A stretch of DNA of 64,000 nt from Phragmites australis (lineage: Eukaryota; Streptophyta; Magnoliopsida; Poales; Poaceae): assembly GCF_958298935.1 (NCBI RefSeq), contig NC_084941.1, positions 13,180,001 through 13,244,000 on the forward strand. The letters run 5' to 3'. Numbering within the stretch: position 1 is the stretch's first letter; the number at the start of each line of letters is the position of its first letter. The position numbers and the translations under genes are program-made. The notes under the pieces were generated by a model. That model saw nothing but the letters and a program-made list of their open reading frames with translations, made no database searches and had not been told where the DNA came from. Below, piece after piece: positions 22,626 through 33,482 of the stretch.

Positions 22626-24559
22626 CTAGTAACGTACTAATCAAGCTATCACACACGTTCTTCTCAATGTGCATGACATCGATTGCATGTCGAACCACTA
22701 AATCTGGCCAATAAGTCATAAAAAATAGCTTTCTTTTTGAACATAGGAGCTCTAAGATTAGATTTCGGAACCAATCTACTCCCACGTCCCTTTCCAAGGA
22801 TAACTGTAAATCTCTTTACCATGTCATATACCTGTCTCCCAGTGCGATGCCTAGGAGGTGATCGAGTCTCAACCTTCCCATCAAAAGCTCTCTTGTTGCT
22901 GCGGTACGAGTGATTTTTGCGAAGAAATTTACGATGACCTAGGTACACCATTTTTCGGCTATTATTTAGCCACAAGCTCTCTGTTTCATCCAAACAATGC
23001 ACGCATGCACAGTAGCCTTTGACAGTCTGGCCTGATAGGTTGCTAAGGGCTGGCTAATCCTGGATTGTTACGAAGAGCATTGCGCATAGGGTGATGTTCT
23101 CTAGTTTGTATCCATCCCATACCTGCACACCATCGTTCCACAGTATTACAAGATCTTCCATTAATGGTTTCAAGTATACATCGATATCATTGCCAGGTTG
23201 CCTCGGCCCTGGTATCAGCACCAGCATCATAATGTACTTCCGCTTCATACACAACCAAGGAGGAAGGTTGTAGATACATAGAGTCACGTGCCAAGTGCTA
23301 TGTCTTTTTCTCATGTTGCCGAATGGATTCATCCCATCCGTACTCAACCCAAATCTTATATTCCTCACATCTTCTGCAAAGGGCTCCTTGTATTTCCTAT
23401 CAATGTTTCTCCACTTCGTAGAATCAGCAGGGTGTCTCAGCATTCCATCATCCTTGCGCTCCTCGGCGTGTCACCGCATCAGTTCGGCATGCCTTTTGTT
23501 CCCGAATAAATGCTCCAAACGGGGGACTATAGGAAAATACCACATGACCTTGACGGGAGGCCTTTTATTCTTTCCTTCACCATCGATATTATCACAGTCA
23601 CGCTTGTACCGTGATGCACCACAGACGAGACACGCTTCCAAGTCTGCATGCTCTCTACGATACAACATGCAATCGTTTGGACATGCATGTATTTTCTGCA
23701 CTTCCAACCCTAATGGGCACACAACCTGCTTGGCCTGGTATGTGTTTTCTAGCAGCACATTTCCCTTTGGAAGCAATTTCTGCAAGAACAGCAACAACTC
23801 TGTGAAGCTTGTATCAGACCACCCATTGCTTGCCTTCAATTGTAGCAGTGAAAGCACGGTAAACAACTTTGTGTGCTCCTTCTCGTAGCCCGGGAATAGC
23901 GGTGTTTTAGAGTCCTCTACCATATGCTGGAACTTTTGAAACTCTCTTTCATTGGTAAAGTTTACCTCCACATCGCGCAACATCTGCTCTAGATCATCGG
24001 CGTCAGCGTTGGCGTCAGCCAGCATCTCCTCTAGATCATCATCGACCAACGTATCTCCAGCAGGTGGCATATCAGTGTATTCGTCAGCCGGCATATCGGT
24101 GCACAAGTCTTCGTCTTCTCTGCCAATGTATTGCCCTTCCTGTACGATCTCAGCTTCACCGTGCTCAGTCCAATGAGTATAGCCAGGCATAAAGCCCCTT
24201 GGCATCAAGTGAGAATGTATCTGCTGGGTGGTGGAAAACTGCTTCTTGTTCTCGCAATCGATGCATGGACATCACATGGATTGAGACTATGTATTCGACT
24301 TGTGCGTCGCGGCTTGTACCAGGAAACAATCCACGCTGTTCTTGTACTCTGCACTCACGCGGCTCGCATCGTACATCCATCTTCTGTCCATCTACAATTA
24401 TATCATTACTGTAAATCCAAATTCATGACATCTAGAAGATTTTGCGATCACCAACAAATAAATTACCTCATCATCTCCTACCGGCAATTGGCCCGGGTTG
24501 GAGGAGCTATCTTTTGTATATTTTCGCGTACGCTTCCGATGAGTATTTGTTGGTGCCAT
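22626..24559 (-). pseudogene. TNP2-like CACTA transposase, N-terminal and central part
   Basis: TNP2-like proteins bind the element ends and catalyse CACTA transposition. A short basic first exon (MAPTNTHRKRTRKYTK, start 24559) ends at a GTAATT donor near 24467. After an intron comes the transposase-associated domain: MDRRWMYDASRVSAEYKN near 24380, then CPCIDCENKKQF and PRGFMPGYTHWTEHGE. The TNP2 core runs 23880-22626, with motifs PLFPGYEKEHTKL, CLVCGASRYK, WRNIDRKYKEPF, RFGLSTDGMNPF, IYNLPPWLCMKRKYIM, HCLDETESLW and DVMHIEKNVCDSL. In-frame stops lie inside the transposase-associated domain near 24290-24270, and frames shift near 23450 and 23045. The solo LTR then interrupts it. A copy of the same region survives in the neighbouring element (26775-27835). 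Confidence 0.88.
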
Positions 24560-24565
24560 CCCTAG

Positions 24566-25189
24566 AAATTTTCTTTATTATTCAACACTTTTGTATGAGT
24601 AATTAAGTAAAAATAAAAAATAAATACGCTCATACATAAAGTTTATATATTGGAGCTTACTAATTAAATAAAACATAAAAAATATAATTGGATCTTGCTA
24701 CATATGCTCATACCTAAAGTTTCTATATTGAAGCTTGCTAAATTAAATAAAATATTAAAAATATAATTGAAGTTTGCTATATATCTTAATTTTATGGCTA
24801 ATTTTTCTAATTCATTAAAAATAAAAATAAATATCCTCAAACCTATAGCAAATGTAAATCAATAATAAAGACACTTTCCACCATAAGCTACTAATTGAAG
24901 CTTACGTATAATAAATGGGATATAATTGCATCTACATTGTCTTAAAACATCATAGCCATAGGTGCATCTCCATCATTTCAAAATCTAGAACAATTTAGCA
25001 AATAAAATTCAACTAGAAATGGATTGGAGATGAAGTTACATACCTTGGAACACCTAGGGCATGAGGATTCCTCAAAATTTTGAAGCCACTAAGAACTTGG
25101 TGAACAAAAATGGCCGCCACCGAGCAAATAAAGCTCCTCTCTGTTGTGTGCTCGGGCTGGGGAAGGAGAGGGCAACTTTTATATAGTCG
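24566..25189. other. CACTA 5' noncoding region
   Basis: AT-rich leader upstream of the TNP2 start, with repeated phrases around ATTAAATAAAA and CTTGCTA. It pairs as an inverted repeat with 26083-26770 of the oppositely oriented element. A donor-like GGTATGTAA lies near 25041 on the minus strand, suggesting a 5' noncoding exon upstream of it. Confidence 0.5.
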
Positions 25190-25461
25190 AGACATCACTG
25201 TCGGCTCATATAACAAGCCGGCAGTGATGCCCTACTATCACTGTCGATCAGTGGATTAAACCGACAGTGAAGATGGAGCAGGGCATCACTGCCGGCTCAA
25301 GCCAACAGTCGGTAGTGATGCCCTTATCACTGCCGGTTTGTAAGCCACGATGACTGTATTTTCCCGCGCGGCTTATGAACCAGCAGTGATTCCCCATCAC
25401 TGCCCGCCCATTAGGAATCGGTAGTGATGGGCTGATATATATAGGAGTTTATGTAGTAGTG

Positions 25462-25811
25462 TACGTACCTGTGTATGTACCCTAGAAACAGCATACGCTA
25501 CGTATTCTTCAGGATATTACTTTATCGGTTATAGTGTAGTTGTGTATTATACTTGTCGAATATCTAACTATAGGTATATGTGCATAAGGAGTATATCATA
25601 CACATACATAGTATATTTGATGCAGCTCCAGATATTATGGAATCGAATCAGCGGTACTTGATACACCTGGAATCAAGGAAGTACATACCAGTAAGGTTTA
25701 GATTGGTTTCCATCCTCAACAGAGAACTCGAGATGATCAATCCTGAAATGAGAAGGACCCAACTCGATACGATCAGTATTCAAAACAGATCTATCAACTT
25801 GGACGTCAAGG
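25462..25811 (+). other. 350-bp spacer between two CACTA elements, former centrin flank
   Basis: It begins with the TSD TAC of the left element. It ends next to the AGG that may be the TSD of the right element. A frame from 25580 runs into the right CACTA terminus; I recognise no family, and its last third is transposon. This stretch was contiguous with 11625 before the left insertion. Confidence 0.6.
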
Positions 25812-28722
25812 CACTACTACATAAACCCCTACATATACCGGCCCATCACTGTCGGTTCCTAATGGGCCGGCAGTGATGGGGGAATCACTACCGGTTCATA
25901 AGCCACGCGGGAAAATTACAGTCATCGTGGCTTACGAACCGGCAGTGATAAGGGCATCACTGCCGGCTATTGGCTTGAGCCGGCAGTGATGCCCTGCTCC
26001 ATCTTCATCACTGCTGGCTTGTTATATGAGCCGACAGTGATGTCTCACTATATAAAAGTCACCATCTCCTTCCCGCCCGAGCACACAACGGAGAGGAGCT
26101 TTGTTTGCTCCATGGCAGCTATTTTTGGTCACCTAGTTCTTAGTGGCTTCAAAATTTTGAGAAATCCTCATGCCCTAGGTGTTCCAAGGTATGTAACTTC
26201 AACTTCAATCCATTTCTAGTTGAATTTTATTTGGTAAATTGCTCTAAATTTTGAAAAGATGGAGATGCACCTATGGCCATGATGTTTTAAGACAATGTAG
26301 ATGCAATTATATCTCATTTATTATACGGAAGCTTCAATTAGTAGCTTATGGTGGAAAGTGTCTTTATTATTGATTTACATTAGCTATAGGTTTGAGCATA
26401 TTTATTTTTTTAATTAATTTAGTAAGCTCCTATATATAAACTTTAGATATGAGCATATTTATTTTTGATTTATAATGAATTAGAAAAATTAGCCATGATA
26501 TTTAGGTATGTTGCAAACTCCAATTATATTTTTATATTTTAATTAATTAGCATGCTCCTATATGAAAACTTTAGGTATGAGCATATTTATTGTGATTTTT
26601 AATGAATTAGAAAATTTCTCCATGATATTTAGGTATGTAGCAAGATCCAATTATATATTTTATATTTTAGTTAATTAGCAAGCTCCAATATATAAACTTT
26701 ATGTATGAGGATTTTTTTTATTTTTACTTAATTAGTTCGACAAAAGAGTTTAATAATAAAGAAAATTTCTAGGGATGACACCAACAAATACTAATCGGAA
26801 GCGTACACGAAAGCATACAAAAGGCGGCTCCTCCAACCCAGGCCAATTGCCAGTAGGAGATGACGAGGTAATTTATTTGTTGGTGATCGCAAAATTTTCT
26901 AGATGTTATGAATTTGGATTTACAATAATGATAGAATTGTAGATGGACAGAAGATGGATGTACGATGCGAGACGTGTGAGCGCAAAGTACAACAACGGCG
27001 TATGGTAGAGGACTCTAAAACACCGTTGTTCCCGGGCTACGAGAGGGAGCATGCAAAGTTGCGTACCGTGCTTTTACTGCTACAATTGAAGGGAAACAAT
27101 AGGTAGTCTGATAAAAGCTTCATAGAGTTGTTACTGTTCTTATAGAAATTGCTTCCAAAGGGAAATGTGCTGCCAGAAAACAGGTACAAGGCCAAGCAGG
27201 TTGTGTGCTCATTGGGGTTGGAAGTGCAGAAAATACATGCATGTCCAAACAATTGCATGTTGTGTCGCAGAGAGCATGCAGACTTGGAAGCGTGTCTCTT
27301 CTGTGGTGCATCACGGTACAAGCGTGACCGTGATGATAACGATGGTGAAGGAAAGAATAAAAGGCCTCCCATCAAGGTGATGTAGTATTTTCCCATAGTC
27401 CCCCATTTGGAGCGTTTATTCACGAACAAAAGGCATGCTGAACTGATGCGGTGCCATGCCGAGGAGCGCAAGGATGATGGAATGCTGAGAAACCCCTTTG
27501 ATTCTACACAGTGGAGAAACATCGATAGGAAATATAAGGAGCCATTTGCAGAAGATGTGAGGAATATAAGATTTGGATTGAGTACGGATGGGATGAATCC
27601 ATTCAGCAACATGAGCAGTAGTCATAACACTTGGCCTGTGACTCTATGTATCTACAACCTTTCTCCTTAGTTGTGTATAAAGCAGAAGTACATTATGATG
27701 CTGGTGCTGATACCCGAGCCGAGGCAACCTGGCAACAATATCGATGGATGCCTGAAATCATTAATGGAAGATCTTGTAATACTATGGAACGATGGTGTGC
27801 AGGTATGGGATGCATACAAACGAGAGAACTTCACCCTAGTAGTGGCTAGGATGTGTACCCAGGACGAGGATGAGAGGCTGGCCTGTCAGCTGTGCACTGC
27901 GGAGGAGTAAGAAGCTACGTCCCATAAGCGTGCCCAGGAGGAGGAGGACAAGAGGGTGGCCTATCAGTGTGCTGCGAAGGAGGCTGAAGGCTCAAACCAT
28001 AGAGGCATTCAGGCATCACACTCCGATATCTTTGACACGCCGGGGAGCCTAGAGCTTAGGCAATGCTGCGGTCGATCAGGTGTGGCCGGGTCCAACGCTC
28101 CACCACCATCGCCCCCCTGCATCCCTGGATGTACACACGCCAACAGTCGACAGTGCGGAGACGCGGTCCTCATCGCGGGAGAGGAAGTAGAGGTACATGT
28201 AGAGGGATACTTGACTAGCTTAACTCGACCGACTTTTCAGGGGGTGACCTGCGAGAACTATTATGTACATATGTGTGTTTGTCGATGCCTATGACTTTAA
28301 ACATGTGTTCATTACTATATATTAATGAGGTGCATTTATTATTGATTTACATTAAATATATGTATCATTGTATGCATGTATTGAGAGAGAAATGGAGAGA
28401 TCAAGGAGTGAGAGGGAGTACAGAGAGGACAAAGAGAGGGAGGAGGGGAGGGAGGAGCGACAAAACACTACCGGCTGAATCGTTGATCCAGCAGTGATGC
28501 CTTGGGTATCACTGCCGGCTGAATCCTTGAGCCAACAGTGTTGCCTTGGGTATCATTCCCAGCTCAGGGATTGAGCCGACAGTGATAAGGCCCTTCACTG
28601 CCGATCCACCTAGCCAGCAGTGATAGTCCACGACTATCACTGCCTGTTGCCCACTGCCAGCTCCAAAACCAGCAGTGAAGGTGGTTTTAGAGCCGACAGT
28701 GAAGGGGGTTTCTGCAGTAGTG
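25812..28722 (+). mobile_element. 2.9-kb deletion derivative of the same CACTA family
   Basis: It begins CACTACTACATAAACCCC (25812) and ends TTTCTGCAGTAGTG (28722). Flanks AGG and AGA form a probable TSD with one mismatch. The 5' 1.3 kb is the inverted counterpart of 24100-25461 and the 3' 870 bp is the inverted counterpart of 11626-12530. The element is in opposite orientation to its 13.8-kb relative and head-to-head with it. Subterminal repeats lie at 25840-26045 and 28465-28700. It lacks most of TNP2 and nearly all of the second gene, a dSpm-like defective element. Confidence 0.9.
26775..28080 (+). pseudogene. Internally deleted TNP2 joined to second-gene tail
   Basis: Exon 1 (26775-26867, MTPTNTNRKRTRKHTK) and the start of exon 2 (26943, MDRRWMYDARRVS) match the larger element. 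Near 27000 a deletion joins this to the central TNP2 region (VEDSKTPLFPGYEREH). That region continues with WRNIDRKYKEPF and RFGLSTDGMNPF to YKRENFTL near 27835. There a second deletion fuses it to the coiled-coil tail of the Ptta/Ulp1-like gene (DEDERLACQLCTAEE, near 27870). Stops are present at several points, for example after VLLLLQLKGNNR and in the LSP/LCIKQKY segment. It cannot encode an active transposase. Confidence 0.82.
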
Positions 28723-29110
28723 AGAAAGACAACTCCCTATCAACTATGGTTGTATAGGAGTCGATACCTCACCCCTATATAAGATGAAAAGGCTGAGGGG
28801 AGAGGAAGACGACTAAGAGAAAAAGAGAGAGGCAAGCATCAAGACCCCAATAGAGGGGCTACTCGGTAACTTTAGCCCTAGGATAGATTAGATCTGATCT
28901 ACTCTTTGTAATAGTCTTAGCCACATTGCTTGTACAGACCATCAATATACAGCAGCAACACCCCCACAGGATATAGGGTATGCTTGCGGTTGGTTTACTT
29001 TCCGCTCGCCCGCGTGCTACAGCTCGAGCCGCTGCACTGGCTCGACTAGTGCGCGTACTTGCCCGGGGTTGCTTTGGGATGCACACAGACCTGTATGTGG
29101 TGGTCATCCG
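28723..29110 (+). mobile_element. LTR-like fragment
   Basis: It contains CCCCTATATAAGATG near 28771 (TATA-like). An R/U5-like stretch follows (CTTTGTAATAGTCTTAGCC, then ACACCCCCACAGGATATAGGGTA), a layout typical of plant LTRs. No matching second LTR, PBS or coding part is in reach. The family and both ends are undetermined. Confidence 0.4.
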
Positions 29111-30962
29111 AGGAATGCTGCATGAGGGGAGCTATGCAGCACGCCCCCATAGAATTTTTTCTGGTGAAAATTCATCCATGGTGAGGTATATCATCGTTTC
29201 AACTTGACTGATTTTCTCTGACAAGAATTTGGACAGTAATAGATCAAATCAATTTTTTTGCCATCATATTGGAATAATTTTAGGGTTCAATCTGAAGAAA
29301 AGTTGTAGAGCTTTTCATAATATTTCCAACGGCGTAGAGAACGTTATCATAGGATGAGTACAACTCCAGTTATGGCCTCTTAAAAGTTGCTGCTGTTGTT
29401 TCATCATCAGAAAGTTCAGTCATGTTCAGAGCGTGTTTTGGCCACCTTAGGAGCTTCAAATACAAAAAGCTATAACTAGAAAGTGGTATACAATGGAGTC
29501 TTATAGCTTCTGCGAAATATTTAGAATTTTTGAATTTGTGTATTAATTACGGGAAAAATGTGAAGATTTCTGTCAGACTTTTCGGGACAGTTTTCAGTGC
29601 TGTTTTCAACAGCAGATTAGAGGCCCTTATTGACCTGATAAAAATATGGTTTCTTCACGAAATATTTTTCCATTGTTGTGTAGTTTCCAGAAGTGTGTTT
29701 TTTTGCTATGATATCAGTTGCAGAAAAAAGATATGAAAATGTGAAGCCCTACTACTTTTATCGGTAGAAGGATGTATATGCTGTTTTTGTAGTTCTCTTT
29801 TGAATGGCGGCTTGGGGTGTTAGGATCGTGTTTCCTATTGTATGTGCATGCTTGTATGATTATTTTGCTGATGTGTGGTTCATAATCAGGTGGTGGTGCT
29901 CCTGATCGTGTTTGAAGGTTGTCGGTTGTATCGAAAAAAAGCAAGTAAACGTAGTGGTTGCTTTGCTACTACCTTTAACTTGTTATTCATTCTAACTCCA
30001 CCTAAATTATATGTTCAGAACAATAATCCATTTAATATGACCTGATTAATTGATGTTTTTGATGAGGTGAGGCACGATTACTTGTTTATATGTGGTTATG
30101 TTGCCTTATGCTCTAATATCCATGAAGATTGTTATTATTGTGGTATATGTGGTTGATGAAGGCTATGATGTGATGTGGTATTTACAGTTTCATATGCATT
30201 CATTTGCATTGCACCTCATATGAAGTAATATGTCACCGTTTGCTGGTCGTGACTTGTACCGGTACGCACCGTACGTTGCCCGAGGAGGGGTACGGTGCAG
30301 CTTTACACTTTGTTGGATGTAAAGGCAGTGGACTTGCATTTGCATTTTATAGTATTTAATTGAATTGTTTCCTATTATTGAAGTGGATGTTGATAAGCGA
30401 ATGCCTCTCCAGAAGATATGAGGTGTGGTTTAATCTTTTTAGATGAGGTTTATGATAATCTTGGATGTCTAACTTGGTTTATTTTTATGCTATTGTTACT
30501 CTTTTAAAATGATGTCTAATGAACTTGTAGTTTAAATAGCTTGTTAAAGCAGTTTGCTTACTGAGATTTTATATCTCACACCTCTTAATAACCTTTCCAG
30601 GTGCTTGATGCTTGCTTGCTTGGACGGGATGGGACTAGCAGCATTTCTACACGTTATAATCGCACATATTAATGTAGTAGTGGTGTTGTAATAATAATGC
30701 AAGTGTTGGAGTTGTTTATCTCTTAGTGTTGCTTAGCGTCAGTAAACTTATGTATTAGTTTGCTTTGTTGGAGGTCAAAATTTAATGCCTTAATGCGTTG
30801 GTTATTTGCTAGGATACTTATGTGTTAGTGTGTGGTTTTATCTATGCATCCTATATCTATGTTGTTGCTTCCGCTTTATCATGTTTTAGAGGAGGTGCTA
30901 CCAAAATTTTATAATTTTGGCAAGTCAAGTGGAGTGGTTTTTGCGGTGTCTGGGGTGTTACA
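29111..30962 (+). mobile_element. Probable solo LTR inserted in Copia remnant
   Basis: The right end is clear: GGGGTGTTACA ends at 30962, followed immediately by Copia pre-integrase sequence. The interior is noncoding and AT-rich, with LTR-like landmarks such as AAGTTGTAGAGCTTTTC and CCGGTACGCACCGTACG. No gag or pol is seen. The left edge could not be fixed because no TG-start with a GACAT target copy was found; the stated start is approximate. Confidence 0.5.
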
Positions 30963-31564
30963 GACATGCATTGCACAATTGATCGACCAGATCAATGTGT
31001 GGGAGCACGAGCACCATGCCGTTGCATGACATCTTACGCGAAGTGTCGAAGCTTAGATGGCCAAAGCGAGCATGACAACGCCAAGTGTCGGTGTCGAGGC
31101 ATCGAGGCATGTTAGCATGCATACAAGTTGCATGAGAGTGAGGCTGATCTTGTATAGGTGATTACCAGATCATTGCACCTTGGCGAGCAGTTGTCTCTTT
31201 CGATCATGAACACACAATATGCCGTCCTCCATCAAGACTTGGTAGTCGACCTCATCGAGCTGACCATGACTGATGATATTGGTCTAGAGACAAGGGATGT
31301 AGTAGACGTTTGTCAGGGCTCGATATTCACCTCCTTTTTTTTCCACAAATGTGACTATTCCTCACCCGACAATGCCGACGATCAAGCCATCTTTGAATTT
31401 GACTAATCTTGCGATGTTACGGTCAAGCTCGGTGAATGTTGCGCAAAGGTCCGTCATATGGTTCGACAAGCCGGTGTCCAAGTACCACATCTTTTCTCCA
31501 ATAGCGATGTCGTCGTCTTTGAGCTCAGTGGTGGCGCATTCTTCGTTGAGGTAGACATGGCTGC
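30963..31564 (-). pseudogene. Copia polyprotein fragment: protease and GAG-pre-integrase
   Basis: Read on the minus strand from 31564, the sequence gives WYLDTGLSNHMTD, the Copia protease active-site region with Asp-Thr-Gly. VKFKDGLIVGIVGCGIV follows, and after a decayed stretch comes the pre-integrase motif GHLSFDT...GMVLVLPHIDLVDQL ending at CNACL next to 30963. The rest of integrase, RT and RNase H is missing on this side. The 5' part of the same element, with the gag zinc knuckle, lies at 43803-44195, so the 12-kb Gypsy element split one Copia copy. Frames shift several times. Confidence 0.82.
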
Positions 31565-31917
31565 TGTGAGGAACCGTCCAAACAGTATTCTAATTAATCA
31601 TCAGGAGGATCATTATTCATAATTACAATCTCAATGATTAACCAGAATACCATTCCGGTAGTCCCGGCACGTGTTTTGTGCCTAAGATCGGAACACATGC
31701 CTTTCCAACATGTACATCACAACATAGTTTAAGAAAGAGCGAGTAATTAAAGTTATATTACAGGTTCTTAAGCATACAACCATTTGCAACAGTTTACACA
31801 AAGAGAAACTACGCAGCGGAAGATAAACCCTTAACAACAACAAAGGGAGAGTGGAGAAAAATGCCCTTAGGCTCCACCCCAAAAGCTACGCCTCACCAGA
31901 GTAGAATGCACTACCCT

Positions 31918-33482
31918 TGTGTAGGATCAAGGATACCGACTAGAGGGGGGTGAATAGGCGATTTTAAAACTAATGGCTAAGCGATCAAGAAAACTTCCAA
32001 AAATAAACTAAGGATCATTAGAGTAAAAAGAAGATCAACTAAGACCTAAGTTGAGGTTTGCAAACATAGGATGACATGCAACAATTTATAATCTACGAAG
32101 ATAAATTACTTGAAGTAAGTTGCATGAAAGTAAACAATTCAATGATAAGGTAAATTGCTCAAAGATGACACAAATTTTTTTTCCCGTGGTCTCGGTGATT
32201 TGCCGATCACCTCTAATCTACATTGAGGTGAGTTCAAGATTCAAACAGTTTCTCTATCAAGTATTCAATTCTCACACGAGAAAGAGCTCATTTGAGCAAC
32301 TTGACCTTAAGTCGGCAATGAACAAGAACTACTCACAACCTCGATTTCACTAGTGAAGCACTTTACCACTCCGGCAAGGCGTGCTCAAATTTCTCACAAT
32401 CACCACCGCGGCTCCTTCACAATCTTCCTTAAAGGGCTCGTCAGTGCCACAACCTCCAAGCCATCTAGGAGGCAGTAACCTCCAAGAGTAATAAGTTGAA
32501 GATGCTTGCTTGAAGGATCACAAGTGCCAAATTGCTCAAACCTTTGAAAATTATGCACTAGTTAATCTCAACCTCTCAAAAATGCAATCACCGAGCTAAT
32601 GGAGAGGGAGAGTGAAGGGCTAGAGCTCAAAGTGTTGTATTTATGTGCTAGAGTCAAGAGGTGCCATCAATGAGCCAGTCAACCCCATATTTATACCCAC
32701 CTTCACAAAATCTAACCGTTACTGCCAACCTAACATCTCTGCGTAAGTGGCGGTCAGACCGCAGCACAAGTGGCGGTCAGACCGCCGTTGTACAATGGCT
32801 ACAGCAACGGTCGAAATAAATTCTAACACATCCTGGCGGTCAGACCGCCATCCACCTTTGGTCAGACCGGAACACTCTGGGCAGTCAGACCGACGGACTC
32901 TGCGGTCAGACCACCGAAGCAAAAACTCTCTGTGTGATTCTCGGTCAGACCGGCGAGGCCCACGGTCAGACCGAGACTAATATTTGCTCAAGATTTTGGA
33001 GGACTTTATACAGCGGTCAGACTGCCACTCTTATAGGGGCAAGATTGCACTGGATGTTATACAGCAGTCAGACCGCTGCTAGGCTCAGTCAGACCGCCAG
33101 CACACAGGAGCACATAAAAGTAGTATTTTTGATGGTTTTTTCTCAAACTATAAAATTTAACTCTAAATGATATGCAAGTTTGAGCAATTTGGTGCCATAG
33201 AAACTTTAAGCAATTACTTCAACCCCTCTTAATAGTACGACACTTATCCTATTAATTCGGTCAATTTTTTCTTCTCTAATCTCCATTGACCAGTAAAAGA
33301 AAATGTCCTACAATTATACCTTTGCCTTGAGCTAGCCTTTCTTCATGCTTTTCATTCATGCAACCTCTATCTCCGCAACACCTTTGTGACTAACCTTTTC
33401 ATAACTCATTCAAATATGTTAGTACATAAAGATATATTATCATTAATTACCAAAACTCAAAATTATGGGCCTAGATGCTTCA
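31918..33482 (-). mobile_element. Sirevirus-like (Copia) LTR nested in the Tekay LTR
   Basis: Comparison with the uninterrupted right LTR (near 41217) places this insertion between CACTACCCTT and CCCCCACTTGC. On the plus strand it begins TGTGTAGGATCAAGG and ends CTAGATGCTTCA. It contains GACTAGAGGGGGGTGAATAGG, a phrase typical of plant Copia LTRs. It also carries about eleven GGTCAGACC-centred dyads (32750-33095). No coding region is present, so this is a solo LTR. A clean TSD is not visible. Confidence 0.72.
32750..33095. repeat. Array of GCGGTCAGACCGC dyads
   Basis: About eleven copies of a 13-bp palindrome-like motif (core GGTCAGACC), at irregular spacing, within the nested LTR. Three are the perfect extended form GGCGGTCAGACCGC; the others differ by one or two bases. 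Confidence 0.88.

Larger units (their letters stand above)
11626..25461 (-). mobile_element. 13.8-kb CACTA (En/Spm-type) element, autonomous architecture, decayed
   Basis: The termini are CACAACTACAGAAAACC at 11626 and the complement of CACTACTACATAAAC ending at 25461. The target duplication TAC is present on both sides (11623-11625 and 25462-25464). Subterminal repeats of the TCACTGCCGGCTGAATCC type and its complement occupy 11650-11885 and 25190-25440. By gene orientation the element's 5' end is at 25461. It carries a TNP2-like pseudogene, interrupted by a solo LTR, and a second Ptta/Ulp1-like pseudogene, both on the minus strand. The CT-rich tract at 11890-11970 borders the 3' repeats. Without the solo LTR and one TSD copy it is about 10.9 kb, a usual autonomous size. 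In-frame stops in both genes argue that it is now immobile. Confidence 0.92.

Noticed and set aside
25580..25876. 98-codon frame in the spacer
   Set aside because: It reads into the CACTA terminus at 25812 and its first part matches no family that I know. It was not called a gene.
32750..33095. CRISPR-like repeat array
   Set aside because: The repeats are short (13 bp), degenerate and irregularly spaced inside a plant LTR, with no cas genes. This is an LTR dyad array.
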